Origin: Methanobrevibacter millerae | GTDB lineage: Archaea > Methanobacteriota > Methanobacteria > Methanobacteriales > Methanobacteriaceae | Direction: 5' to 3' | Assembly (NCBI RefSeq): GCF_900103415.1 | Contig: NZ_FMXB01000008.1 | Location: 50,676 to 114,675 of the forward strand | Length of the DNA stretch: 64,000 nt | In this document: positions 27,149 to 36,130 of the stretch, piece by piece | How positions within the stretch are numbered: the stretch's first letter is position 1 | Layout of the letters: every line of letters starts with the position of its first letter | Made by a program: the position numbers and the translations under genes | Notes under the pieces: generated by a model | The model's input: only the letters and a program-made list of their open reading frames with translations | Databases searched by the model: none | Told to the model about the DNA's origin: nothing

Positions 27149-28072
27149 CTAAATGTAATCTAACCAGCCGTATTTGTCTTCGATTTTAGCTTCAACGATT
27201 TCAAAAAATGTTGATTGTATTTTTTCGGCAATAGGACCTCTTTTACCGATTCCTATGGTTTTACCGTCGATTGTTCTGATTGGAGTTACTTCAGCGGCGG
27301 TTCCGGTGAAGAATACTTCATCAGCGAGGTATAACCTTTCACGGGAGATTGTTTCTTCAATTACTTCATAACCTAAATCGCCTGCTACCTTAATGATTGA
27401 ATCACGGGTGATTCCCCTTAAGTTTGAAGATCCAAGTGACGGAGTGTGAAGTACGCCGTCTTCAACGAGGAAAATGTTTTCTCCGCTTCCTTCTGAAACG
27501 TATCCGGTGTAGTCAAGCATGATTGCTTCATCGTAGCCGTGTTCGATAGCTTCGATTTTGGCCAGCTGGGAGTTCATGTAGTTGGCTCCGCATTTTGCCA
27601 TTGCAGGGAAAGTGTCAGGAGCAGGTTTTCTCCATGAGGAAACACCGATATCAACACCGTTTGCCATTCCTTCTTCTCCGAGGTATGATCCCCAGTCCCA
27701 GGCTGCAATGACGACGTTTACAGGACAGTTCAATGGGTTTACTCCCAATTCGCCGTATCCTCTGAAAACAATTGGGCGTATGTAGCATGATTTTAAATCA
27801 TTGACCCTTACGGTTTCCTTGATTGCTTCTGCAATTTCCTCTTCGGTGTATGGAATAGGTATCTTATAGATTTTTGCAGAATCGAATAACCTTCTTACAT
27901 GCTCTTTTAAACGGAAAACAGCGGTACCGTTTTCGTTGCTATATGCACGTATTCCTTCAAAAACACTTGTTCCATAGTGGACTACATGAGAAAGTGAGTG
28001 GATTGTTGCGTCTTTCCAGTCAACGAATTCTCCGTCCATCCATACTTTACTTGCTGTATCATCCCAAGCCAT
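27149..28072 (-). CDS. ilvE: branched-chain amino acid aminotransferase
   Basis: PLP fold type IV transaminase for the last step of Leu, Ile and Val synthesis. The 307-aa protein shows [15 protein letters not shown] near residue 30, the PLP-Lys context [14 protein letters not shown] near 160 and [16 protein letters not shown] near 190. I place the start at ATG 28072 (MAWDDTASK) because GTGATAA precedes it; the frame extends to a GTG at 28081. Confidence 0.95.
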   Translation of the reverse strand: MAWDDTASKVWMDGEFVDWKDATIHSLSHVVHYGTSVFEGIRAYSNENGTAVFRLKEHVRRLFDSAKIYKIPIPYTEEEIAEAIKETVRVNDLKSCYIRPIVFRGYGELGVNPLNCPVNVVIAAWDWGSYLGEEGMANGVDIGVSSWRKPAPDTFPAMAKCGANYMNSQLAKIEAIEHGYDEAIMLDYTGYVSEGSGENIFLVEDGVLHTPSLGSSNLRGITRDSIIKVAGDLGYEVIEETISRERLYLADEVFFTGTAAEVTPIRTIDGKTIGIGKRGPIAEKIQSTFFEIVEAKIEDKYGWLDYI

Positions 28073-28181
28073 ATTTATCACATCTTTTTTTGTGATTAAA
28101 TATATGGAATTGTTTTTATTTAAAATTAATTATTGTATTACGAAACACTTATATAAGATTAACATCATAATATAATTTGTT

Positions 28182-28253
28182 GGTTCCGTGGTCTAGTGGT
28201 ATGATACCTCCCTTACAAGGAGGGGATCACGAGTTCGAATCTCGTCGGAACCA
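28182..28253 (+). tRNA. tRNA-Val (anticodon TAC)
   Basis: Acceptor GGTTCCG pairs with CGGAACC, the anticodon stem CCTCC/GGAGG carries loop CTTACAA (anticodon TAC), and the T arm is CGAG-TTCGAAT-CTCG. Discriminator A, no CCA encoded, 72 bases, no intron. A TATA-like TTATATAA lies about 30 bases upstream. Confidence 0.96.
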
Positions 28254-28476
28254 CTATTTTTTATTACCTTTTCACCGAATTAAAGACTTTTTTTAATTGT
28301 ATATATTTTATCATTTATTCAGGCATTATGAACATACTAACAAAAAATAATATATTTTTTATAATATTGAACATTATTTAATGAAATCTGTTGTTAAACG
28401 CCTGCAACAATTAAATAATAAGATTTAAATAATTTTCTTTTCATATTTAATATTACAAATATAGGAGATATTTAAT

Positions 28477-29307
28477 ATGGTAGTTAAAATTTGTATTTTA
28501 AGAAGTGGAAATATTGGAACTTCTCCAATTTTAGACTTGTTATTAGATGAAAGAGCAGACAGACCAAATATTGACGTAAGAGTATTTGGATCCGGTGCAA
28601 AAATGAACCCGGAACAAGTAGAAGAAGTCGTACCTAAATTAGAACAATTCGACCCTGATTTCTGCATTTTCGTCAGCCCAAACCCAGGAGCTCCAGGTCC
28701 TGCTAAAGCAAGAGAACTCTTATCTGAAGTAGACATTCCTGCTATCATCATCGGTGACGCACCAGGTAAAGGTAAGAAAGATGAAATGGACGAACAAGGT
28801 CTCGGTTACATTATCGTAATGTCCGACCCAATGATTGGTGCAAAAAGAGAATGGTTAGACCCAACTGAAATGGCTATCTTCAACGCTGATATCATCAAAG
28901 TATTAGCAGAAACCGGTGCATTAAGATTAGTACAAAAAACTCTCGACGGCGTAATCGCTGCTGTTGAAGCTGGTGAAGAAGTCGAATTACCAAAACTCAT
29001 TGTTACCGCTGAAAAAGCTGTTGAAGCAGGCGAATTTGCTAACCCATACGCAAAAGCTAAAGCTATTGCAGCATACGAAATGGCTGGATCCGTTGCAAAC
29101 TTAGACATGAAAGGCTGTTTCATGACCAAAGGATACGAAAACTTCATTCCTTTAGTTGCTGCTGCTCACGAAATCGCTGCTGCTGCTGCAGCATTAGCTG
29201 GTGAAGCAAGAGAAATCGAAAAAGGCAACGACACTGTTTTAAGAACTCCTCACATGAAAGAAGGAGCTGTCGGCCGCAAAACCGATTTAATCTCAAAACC
29301 AGAATAA
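28477..29307 (+). CDS. mtd: F420-dependent methylene-H4MPT dehydrogenase
   Basis: Methanogenesis enzyme that interconverts methylene- and methenyl-tetrahydromethanopterin with coenzyme F420 as hydride carrier. The 276-aa sequence starts MVVKICILRSGNIGTSPILD and follows Mtd to the end, with IFVSPNPGAPGPAKARELL near 65 and an Ala-rich helical region near 225. Codon use is noticeably more uniform (GAA, GGT, AAC) than in neighbours, as expected of a very highly expressed gene. Strong terminator downstream. Confidence 0.98.
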   Translation: MVVKICILRSGNIGTSPILDLLLDERADRPNIDVRVFGSGAKMNPEQVEEVVPKLEQFDPDFCIFVSPNPGAPGPAKARELLSEVDIPAIIIGDAPGKGKKDEMDEQGLGYIIVMSDPMIGAKREWLDPTEMAIFNADIIKVLAETGALRLVQKTLDGVIAAVEAGEEVELPKLIVTAEKAVEAGEFANPYAKAKAIAAYEMAGSVANLDMKGCFMTKGYENFIPLVAAAHEIAAAAAALAGEAREIEKGNDTVLRTPHMKEGAVGRKTDLISKPE

Positions 29308-29336
29308 GTAGACAAACATCTACTTATTTTTTTAAC
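29303..29336 (+). terminator. mtd terminator
   Basis: AATAAGTAGA (29303-29312) pairs perfectly with TCTACTTATT (29319-29328), followed by a T run. The stop codon TAA at 29305-29307 is in the stem. The strongest terminator seen in the window. Confidence 0.85.
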
Positions 29337-29384
29337 TTTTTTTTAAAGAATAACCATCAAAAAAATAAAGAAAAATAGAAAGGA

Positions 29385-29963
29385 TTATAGAACACCTTTC
29401 GTAGATGGAATCTGATTGTGTTCTATTTTAACAGCTTCTTTTAAAGATTTTGCAAAGGCCTTGAAGATAGCCTCTGCCTTGTGGTGATCATTTGCGCCCC
29501 TGACTTCGCCATAGATATTCAACTTGGCTGAGGATGCAAATGATTCGAAGAAATGGACAACAATGTCTGCAGTCATGTCACCGATTTTTTCGTTTTTAAA
29601 GTTCAAGTTCATGTTACAGTAGCTTCTTCCGCTGATATCGACCGCTACAGTTGCAACTGACTCGTCCATCGGAACGATTGCGTGAGCCATCCTTTTTATG
29701 CCCACCTTATCGCCGATAGCTTCGCTAAAGGCTTCACCAAGAAGAATTCCAACATCTTCGATAGTGTGGTGATCATCTATTTCGATGTCCCCCTCGGCCT
29801 TAACCTCCAAATCGATCATGCTGTGCTTTGAAAAGGATTCCAGCATGTGATTGAAAAAGTTCACACCGGTGGAAATATCGTATTTTCCCTCACCGTCAAG
29901 ATTCATCTTAATTTCAATATCAGTCTCTGATGTTTTTCTCTCAACATTAGCTATTCGACTCAT
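29385..29963 (-). CDS. hisB: imidazoleglycerol-phosphate dehydratase
   Basis: Histidine biosynthesis, IGP to imidazole acetol phosphate. The 192-aa monofunctional form has both metal-site repeats: [17 protein letters not shown] and [11 protein letters not shown] in the first half and the [17 protein letters not shown] segment in the second. GGTGTG precedes the ATG. It follows the ferredoxin gene by 38 bases on the same strand. Confidence 0.96.
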   Translation of the reverse strand: MSRIANVERKTSETDIEIKMNLDGEGKYDISTGVNFFNHMLESFSKHSMIDLEVKAEGDIEIDDHHTIEDVGILLGEAFSEAIGDKVGIKRMAHAIVPMDESVATVAVDISGRSYCNMNLNFKNEKIGDMTADIVVHFFESFASSAKLNIYGEVRGANDHHKAEAIFKAFAKSLKEAVKIEHNQIPSTKGVL

Positions 29964-30001
29964 TACAACACACCTAAATAATTAATTTTACCCTCAAGGA
30001 T

Positions 30002-30202
30002 TCATTCATCTGGCCCGTCACGTATTATTTTAATGCACTGTGTAGGGCATTCCATTGCACATAGCGTACAAACATGGCAATATCTTAAATCCAATATATG
30101 TGCAACGCTTGTAATTTTCCAGATTTTATGCGCTTTCGGGCAAATCTCATAGCACTTGCCGCAGCCTATACATTTAGATTCATCAACCTCAATTTGTAAC
30201 AT
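30002..30202 (-). CDS. 2[4Fe-4S] ferredoxin
   Basis: A 66-aa polyferredoxin-type electron carrier. Two cluster motifs are visible: CIGCGKCYEICP at residues 11-22 and CHVCTLCAMECPTQC at about 43-57. The spacing between them is longer than in clostridial ferredoxins. It lies 19 bases after the ModE-type regulator gene, so an operon with a Mo/W-sensing regulator is likely; the electron partner is not known. Confidence 0.9.
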   Translation of the reverse strand: MLQIEVDESKCIGCGKCYEICPKAHKIWKITSVAHILDLRYCHVCTLCAMECPTQCIKIIRDGPDE

Positions 30203-30221
30203 TACCTCACCTTAGAATTAA

Positions 30222-30914
30222 TCACAATTTTAAAGTTGCTACAGACATCGCCTTAAATCCAATATAGATTTCCTTACCAATGGTGAGATTCAGTTCCTTC
30301 TCGGCGGACACAGTAATGTCTGAATAGATATTTACTCCCCCAACGTCCACGTTGACGCGAATGATCTCAGCATTGAGTCTCATTTCGACAATAGTACCCT
30401 TGATTATATTTCGGATACTGGATTTCTGCGGTTCAAGCATCAAAAAGATATTGTCATAGCTTATTAATGCCAAAACCTTATCTCCAACTTCATAGTTCTT
30501 GTTCAAAGGAATGTTAACTTCGAAGCTGTTCATCTTAACTGTCATGACGCCTTTTGCATCATCGATTGCTATGACTTCAGATTCGATTTCATTAACGTCC
30601 TTATGAAGTTCCATAATTGCATTTATTTTTTTGCATTCCTTTAAGATAGAATAACCTTCTTCGGTCAAGGTAGTGCCCCCACCACCGCCTTTTCCGCCTT
30701 TAGAAGTACTCACAATTTTAACTTGAAGAGTAGATTCTATCTTGTCAATATAGTTCAGTGCTGTCCTATAAGATATTTTGACGATTTTAGCGGATTCCGT
30801 TAAGGAACCGGTGTCTAAAATGGATTCAAGTAGCTGGTATTTCTTGTTGTCAAGCAGAAAAGAATTACCGTCAACGTTAATCTTATATTCAACACCTGCT
30901 TTTACATCAGTCAT
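30222..30914 (-). CDS. modE: ModE-type molybdate/tungstate-responsive regulator
   Basis: A 230-aa protein with the full ModE architecture. An N-terminal winged helix-turn-helix (about 12-105) contains ESILDTGSLTESAKIVKISYR and the Gly-rich wing SKGGKGGGGGTTLT. Two C-terminal TOBE/Mop oxyanion-binding modules follow at about 110-165 and 170-230. ModE proteins bind molybdate or tungstate and repress uptake or switch enzyme genes. The start ATG at 30914 is set by GGAGG; the frame extends five codons upstream. An inverted repeat flanks its TATA box. Confidence 0.88.
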   Translation of the reverse strand: MTDVKAGVEYKINVDGNSFLLDNKKYQLLESILDTGSLTESAKIVKISYRTALNYIDKIESTLQVKIVSTSKGGKGGGGGTTLTEEGYSILKECKKINAIMELHKDVNEIESEVIAIDDAKGVMTVKMNSFEVNIPLNKNYEVGDKVLALISYDNIFLMLEPQKSSIRNIIKGTIVEMRLNAEIIRVNVDVGGVNIYSDITVSAEKELNLTIGKEIYIGFKAMSVATLKL

Positions 30915-30931
30915 ATTATAATCCTCCAAAG

Positions 30932-30965
30932 ATATATAACATGAATATTTATATACGTTATATAA
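30932..30965 (-). promoter_or_regulatory. inverted repeat flanking the modE TATA box
   Basis: TATATAAC (30933-30940) and GTTATATA (30957-30964) are inverted copies with 16 bases between them. The spacer on the minus strand reads GTATATAAATATTCAT and holds the TATA element. The arms resemble bacterial ModE half-sites of the TATATAACG type. Autoregulation is inferred. Confidence 0.5.
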
Positions 30966-30980
30966 TAATAAGATTTTCTA

Positions 30981-32543
30981 TTATTTGTTTCTGAATTCAA
31001 TCTTTTCCACAAAGTTAAGGAGTTTATTTGCAATGACTGAAAGGGGACCGAATTTTGATGATAATTCCCTTAAAGACTCAATGTCCTCTTTTGTGAAGAA
31101 TTTAACCAGAATCAGTGCGAAGAAATAAACGATGATACATGCTACAATACCAGGGAATAACCATAATGTGGTCTTTGGAATGAAAAGTCCGAATAATCCC
31201 ATTATTGCCGTAGCCGCAATTATCTTGAATACGGCCAGCTTCTGGGCCTTTGCCTTCGTTAACTTGAACACAAAATAGATTACCGGAACCATCATGACAA
31301 AACATCCGATTGTAGTACCCAATGCGCCTCCGGCAATTCCCATGACAGGAACCAGTATCCAGCATAAAATGCCCGTTACTACGGCTCCGAATATTAAGAT
31401 GTACATTGGAATGCGGGGATTTCCGATACCCTGAACGATACTAGTGGAAATTGAAAAAATTGAATAGAATGTCATTCCTATAGCCAAAATCGCCAGTGCG
31501 GAAGCACCTGCAACGTATTCGGGCTTTGCAAAATAGAGTACCCTTAATGTAGGGGCAGCAAACAAGGCAAGTCCTATACACATCGGTACGACAAAGAGCA
31601 ATGAGTATTTATATGATTCGTTTACGTATCTCTGCAATGCATTAATGTCTTTTAGCTTAAAGGCTTCGGAAGATGCCGGTAAAATCGTGGTTGCAACTGA
31701 AATTGAAATCATCAAAGGCAGACGCGCAATAGGATCGGCCGCTGCAAAAAATCCGACTGCATCTAAAGTCAGGAACTTGCCCATGACAATGGTACAGATA
31801 TTGTAAATGAGCATTTCAGCAATGGCCGTGATAATTACCGGGATGGAAAACTTGACCAAAGTTCCGGCAAGTCTTAATTCCTGTCTTTTGGTAAATACAA
31901 AATCAGGATTGGCATCGGGAAGGTATTTAGGCATGTAAACCTTGAAGATATAAACCGCTGATACGGCAGATAAGGAGTAACCTAAAACTGTACCCCACAG
32001 CGCCCCGACGGTTGAAAGGCCAATCAGAACGAATGCTGTTGCAAAAAGAATCATACCGAGCTGTTCGATGGCACGTGTATAGAGAATGTATTCCATCTTG
32101 TAAACGCCCTGGAAGGCTCCCCTGAAAGCGCCTACGATTACGCTGAAAGGAGTGATGAGACCGACAATCTGCAGCGGAACCAGCGCAATAGGTTTTCCTA
32201 AATAATGGTATGCCAAAAACGGAGCGACGACAAAAATCATCAGCACGCCGAAGAAAAGGCCTAAAAATACCATTATCTTTAAGGCCGTGAAAATCGTCTG
32301 TCGGGCCATATCCGAGTCATTAACGGCATTGTACTCTGCAACGTATTTTGCAATGGCCGGCGGAAGTCCTCCTGCTGCTAAAGTCTGGAAAATTCCCTGA
32401 AACGGCAAAGTAAGTCCTAAAACACCATACATTGTTGGTCCAAGAAGCATAGCCATTAAAAAACGGTAGACATATCCGCCTATACGGAATATGATGTTAC
32501 CTGCAAAGATTATTAAACTGCCTCTTATCAACTTATTTGCCAT
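30981..32543 (-). CDS. MOP-superfamily polysaccharide/lipid flippase
   Basis: A 520-aa integral membrane protein with about 14 spans, of the Wzx/MurJ-like polysaccharide transport group. The N-terminus GSLIIFAGNIIFRIGGYVYRFLM and GVLGLTLPFQGIFQTLAAGGLPPAIAKYVAEY are typical. It would flip lipid-linked glycans for wall, exopolysaccharide or protein glycosylation. The neighbouring surface proteins are rich in N-x-S/T sites, which fits a glycosylation role, but the substrate is not known. Confidence 0.9.
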   Translation of the reverse strand: MANKLIRGSLIIFAGNIIFRIGGYVYRFLMAMLLGPTMYGVLGLTLPFQGIFQTLAAGGLPPAIAKYVAEYNAVNDSDMARQTIFTALKIMVFLGLFFGVLMIFVVAPFLAYHYLGKPIALVPLQIVGLITPFSVIVGAFRGAFQGVYKMEYILYTRAIEQLGMILFATAFVLIGLSTVGALWGTVLGYSLSAVSAVYIFKVYMPKYLPDANPDFVFTKRQELRLAGTLVKFSIPVIITAIAEMLIYNICTIVMGKFLTLDAVGFFAAADPIARLPLMISISVATTILPASSEAFKLKDINALQRYVNESYKYSLLFVVPMCIGLALFAAPTLRVLYFAKPEYVAGASALAILAIGMTFYSIFSISTSIVQGIGNPRIPMYILIFGAVVTGILCWILVPVMGIAGGALGTTIGCFVMMVPVIYFVFKLTKAKAQKLAVFKIIAATAIMGLFGLFIPKTTLWLFPGIVACIIVYFFALILVKFFTKEDIESLRELSSKFGPLSVIANKLLNFVEKIEFRNK

Positions 32544-32614
32544 AATATAACCATTAAAAAATTAGTATAGATTAATATAAATAGATTTTAATATTTAAAT
32601 GTAATTGTAAAAAA

Positions 32615-32645
32615 TAAGTGTAGAAAAAATCTACTTGAAAAACTT
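32615..32645 (-). terminator. terminator of HPGH protein 1 gene
   Basis: On the minus strand GTAGA and TCTAC form a short hairpin around a T-rich loop, followed shortly by TTATTTTTTAC. The stop TAG is inside the 5' arm. Confidence 0.45.
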
Positions 32646-33137
32646 TGATATTAATATTACAGCTGAAAATCCGATAACTAATGCAGCAAGCATAATTATG
32701 ATGTTTGTCATACTGAACAACTGTGAATCTTCATTTGCCGGCTGAACATCAGCAGAAGTGTTGACTTCAGATGTGTTATTTGATATATTGGCGGAATTTG
32801 TTGTATCGGAACCTGCAGTGCCCGCATTGGCTGAAGACTGTCCTGAAGCGGAGCTTCCTGAACTACCAGAACTAGAACCGCCTGAACTTCCCCCTGATTC
32901 TGAAGAAGCTGAGCTTCCTGAACCGGAAGAAGATGGAGCCGCAGACTGTGAAGAGCCTGAAGACTGACTTGATGCACCGCCTGATGAAGAAGCCGGAGCT
33001 GACTGAGCAGGACTTGAATCTGAAGATGAGACCTCCTCAACATATTCCGTTCCATGGCCGGGGTGTGCAAAAACACCATTGAAGCATGAAAAAACGAATA
33101 TCAATGTAATCAGAATCGTCAAATACTTGTATTTCAT
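32631..33137 (-). CDS. exported Ser-rich single-span protein with N-terminal HPGH (copy 1)
   Basis: No named family. It has a signal peptide (MKYKYLTILITLIFVFSCF, cleavage predicted after VFA), a mature N-terminus HPGHGTEYVEEVSS, a long low-complexity Ser/Gly/Ala spacer (about 37-105), an Asn-rich part with several N-glycosylation sequons, and one C-terminal membrane helix ending KFFK. Start ATG 33137 has GGTGAT upstream. The H-x-x-H right at the mature terminus could bind a metal. It follows the FmdE-domain surface protein gene across a hairpin, the same layout as the paralogue at 46342. Confidence 0.85.
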   Translation of the reverse strand: MKYKYLTILITLIFVFSCFNGVFAHPGHGTEYVEEVSSSDSSPAQSAPASSSGGASSQSSGSSQSAAPSSSGSGSSASSESGGSSGGSSSGSSGSSASGQSSANAGTAGSDTTNSANISNNTSEVNTSADVQPANEDSQLFSMTNIIIMLAALVIGFSAVILISKFFK

Positions 33138-33165
33138 TAAAATCACCTTAAAAATAAAAAAAGAT

Positions 33166-33190
33166 AAAGATTATTTTAAAAATAACCTTT
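33166..33190 (-). terminator. terminator between FmdE-domain gene and HPGH gene 1
   Basis: A 12-bp stem (AAAGGTTATTTT with AAAATAATCTTT on the minus strand, one G-U pair each) is followed by ATCTTTTTTTATTTTT and then the ribosome binding site of the next gene. It would let only part of the transcripts through. Confidence 0.6.
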
Positions 33191-33199
33191 ACTTGAAAT

Positions 33200-36127
33200 T
33201 TAGTCTTTTCTAGTTTTCATATATCCTACACCGAACAAAGCACCGATAATCAATGCTCCGATAACAGCATAGACAAGATTATTGTCTCCAGATTTAGAAA
33301 CCGGTTTCTTTTCAATCTCGTAGGATTTTGAGCTGTCGGATGATTTTTCGTCAGACGGAGTTTCATCTGAACTTTCGGATGAAGTGTCTTCGGATGCCTG
33401 AGTTGAAGTTCTTACAGGACTGCTTGAAACGCCTACGCTAGAATAACTACTTTGGGTAGTTGTTCTGGAAGGAATAGCTTGCTGAGTGCTTGAAGGGTTT
33501 GCATTTGCATTGCTGTTTGATTGAGCGTTGCTGTTTGCATTTGAATCAGTATTGGTATTAGAATCAGTATTGGTGTTTGTGTTGGTACCGTTTGATTCTT
33601 CTTTGTTGTTTTGATTATTTTTCTCAGCAATCTGTTTTAAGAGATCTTCTTTACTGATATCATCCAAACTTCTTAGATATTTAAGGCTGCTGCCTTCTCC
33701 TCCGGAGAGAATGGTTTGTAACTGTTCTTCTGTAATCCATCTGCTGTCGTTGTGAGCTACCTTATGATAATTCTCAGTCAAGATTGGGTTTTCATTGCCG
33801 TTGTACAGGTCAATGAATGCTTGAATCTGTGCAGCTCTTTTGGATTCGGAAGTAACGTAACCACTTAAATCTGGGCTAGGCCATTGGTAAGAGATGGAAA
33901 CTGCCTGACCAATATTGTTGGCTGAATCCCAAATGATTAAAATACCTTCTTCATCCAAATCGTCAGCGCCTTTATATTCATCGCTTGTCAATTTCTGAAC
34001 GAGATAATTACCTAAACCAGGTGATACATCCAAAATGTACTCGAGACTGTCGTCCTTACAGTACTGTTCGTTTGCGATGTAAATGTAGGATTGGTTTTCA
34101 TTCAATGGGAAATTTTCCTGAATGTAATCAACTATAAAGAATCCTGGCTGTACACCCGGACATGCGTGATTGTGGAACAGGAATGACATTATCTGTTCGA
34201 ATGAAGGTTCTGCTGACCATGCATTGGAAATACTTTGGATACTGAAGTAATTGCCGTCAATATAAGCTTCTTTACTGATTCCGCCTGAAATGGCTGAATT
34301 GTTTAAGGTTGTCATATTGATATTGTAGACTTTAGATCCGTTGTATTGACCGACATAAAATGTACCGTCAGCATTGTATCTCATGTAAATGCTCATTAAG
34401 GATCCGTCATCCTGTTTTAATATGAAATTAAACCATAATGGAGTCCAGATAGCTTTGTGGTCCGGAAGTAATGTTTTTCTGGATAATCTTGATCCTAACT
34501 CTTCAAATAAACCGTCCCAGCATCCTTCAGTTGACTGTTCATTAATCATTACGTAACCTGCTGAGGTCATTACCATCAAATTAGGCATGTCCTTGCGGAT
34601 TTTAACGCCCAGTTCGTTTTCGTAAATGTCAATAGCTGTTTTTGCAGCTTGCTGACCGATAGCTTTGAAGTCATCATAGGTTAATGAACCTTTATGAGCG
34701 ATAACGTTGTCACGGGTAGCGTTAGGCAAGTCCAAGCTTTGAATGTAAGCATAGTCCAAACCGTGGGAATTGGTTGCGTTGATAACGTGACCTTCACCGT
34801 CATCATCGTCATCAGTAACACCGACGAGGTATAAGTATTGTTCTTTGGTCAGGTTTTCCTTTTCAATTAAAATGTTAACAAGACTTGCCGGATTATCATA
34901 GATTCTGTTAATCCACCAGGTGTTGTATTTTAATTGTTCTAAACTGCCGTCACCGGTGATTCCGGTTTCTTTTTCGAACAATGCTTTGTTTGCATCGGAG
35001 TCGTATTCCATTACGATAATGGTTCCCTTGTTAGTTTGACCGTTCCAGCGGATGAAACCAATCATGTTTTCAGTAGCGCCGGTAGATGTGGTATTAAAAC
35101 CGACATAAGATGTTTTACCGGAAGTTGCATCTAAGAAAAAGATTACAGCATCGTTGGATGAATCACCAGGAATACCCAATACCTTATAAGAGGTAATGTC
35201 TCCAGGAGATTGTAATCCGTTTCCAGTTTCTTGAATTGGAGGATAATATTGTAGTAACGCTTTAGTTATTGTGTATCCGCCAAGAGTTCCTTCACAGATG
35301 TGTCCGTGGAAAGCTGCTTCCTGCAATACGTCAAAAGTAACACCATCATACCATCCATTTGCCAGACTGGCGAATGAAAATGCGTTTTCACCACCAACCG
35401 CTTTAAACAATGCATTCCATTGTGAAGTGGTCATGTATTCAGATATAGTACCGAGATATACCTCTTCAGTCTTTCCGTTTAAGAAAATTGCTGCTGTAAG
35501 TTCAGTTCCTTTTTTAACTACGAAACAGAAATCAATTGGATCTACAGCGGTTTGACGTAACATCAATATGTTACCTCTTCCATAAGAAATATAATCGGTA
35601 GCATAGTTAAGAATTCCATCAAATGCGGCTTCACTGGTTTTACCGTTTAATTTAGGTACGCCAGCAGTAGTAATAGCTAATACTGCATCCGCTTCCTTGA
35701 AATTAAGCAATGCATCTGCCCTTGCAGTTACATCATGACCTAATTTGTAAGCGTCACTGGCTATCATGTCGACTTTTACAGGAGATGCGCCGTTGGCATC
35801 AAACAGTTTGTATTGACTTAAATAACCAGGAGCGGAAATAGAAATATTAAGCTTGTCTGAAGCCTGTGTAGAATTAACTTTAACATTATAATATTTGTTT
35901 GCACTATCGTAATCCTGAGATTCGACAGTAGCGTTCACAGCATCAAATGTTGGTGTTATCTTTCCATTATCATTAGTAAATTCATAGTTTACGTCAATGT
36001 TAACTTGAGAAGGTGAATCGACTAATAGAATATCGGAAGCATCATCAACATCCTGTGCAGATACTCCACCTATTACAAATAATGCTAACATTGCAATAGA
36101 TAAAAGTAAAAATAACTGTTTTCTAAT
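33200..36127 (-). CDS. membrane-anchored surface protein with two FmdE-type domains
   Basis: A large exported protein of about 975 aa. The two FmdE-like metal motifs are FHGHICEGTLGG near residue 273 and FHNHACPGVQPG near 649. In FmdE proteins the HxHxCPG residues ligate a metal such as zinc; in the first copy the Pro is Glu. A Ser/Thr/Asn-rich stalk (about 830-945), a membrane helix (about 949-970) and a basic tail follow, so it is anchored outside the cell. The first ATG (36091) lies inside the signal peptide; the full signal RKQLFLLLSIAMLALFVIGG needs a start upstream, where only ATT codons at 36127 or 36130 follow the GGGAGG site. Metal capture is inference. Confidence 0.85.
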   Translation of the reverse strand: MRKQLFLLLSIAMLALFVIGGVSAQDVDDASDILLVDSPSQVNIDVNYEFTNDNGKITPTFDAVNATVESQDYDSANKYYNVKVNSTQASDKLNISISAPGYLSQYKLFDANGASPVKVDMIASDAYKLGHDVTARADALLNFKEADAVLAITTAGVPKLNGKTSEAAFDGILNYATDYISYGRGNILMLRQTAVDPIDFCFVVKKGTELTAAIFLNGKTEEVYLGTISEYMTTSQWNALFKAVGGENAFSFASLANGWYDGVTFDVLQEAAFHGHICEGTLGGYTITKALLQYYPPIQETGNGLQSPGDITSYKVLGIPGDSSNDAVIFFLDATSGKTSYVGFNTTSTGATENMIGFIRWNGQTNKGTIIVMEYDSDANKALFEKETGITGDGSLEQLKYNTWWINRIYDNPASLVNILIEKENLTKEQYLYLVGVTDDDDDGEGHVINATNSHGLDYAYIQSLDLPNATRDNVIAHKGSLTYDDFKAIGQQAAKTAIDIYENELGVKIRKDMPNLMVMTSAGYVMINEQSTEGCWDGLFEELGSRLSRKTLLPDHKAIWTPLWFNFILKQDDGSLMSIYMRYNADGTFYVGQYNGSKVYNINMTTLNNSAISGGISKEAYIDGNYFSIQSISNAWSAEPSFEQIMSFLFHNHACPGVQPGFFIVDYIQENFPLNENQSYIYIANEQYCKDDSLEYILDVSPGLGNYLVQKLTSDEYKGADDLDEEGILIIWDSANNIGQAVSISYQWPSPDLSGYVTSESKRAAQIQAFIDLYNGNENPILTENYHKVAHNDSRWITEEQLQTILSGGEGSSLKYLRSLDDISKEDLLKQIAEKNNQNNKEESNGTNTNTNTDSNTNTDSNANSNAQSNSNANANPSSTQQAIPSRTTTQSSYSSVGVSSSPVRTSTQASEDTSSESSDETPSDEKSSDSSKSYEIEKKPVSKSGDNNLVYAVIGALIIGALFGVGYMKTRKD

Positions 36128-36130
36128 AAT

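Noticed and set aside
32708..33079. Overlapping ORFs in the Ser-rich HPGH genes (also 46398-46868)
   Set aside because: Leu/Gln-rich or Glu/Leu-rich translations arise from the Ser codon repeats in other frames; none has a credible start.
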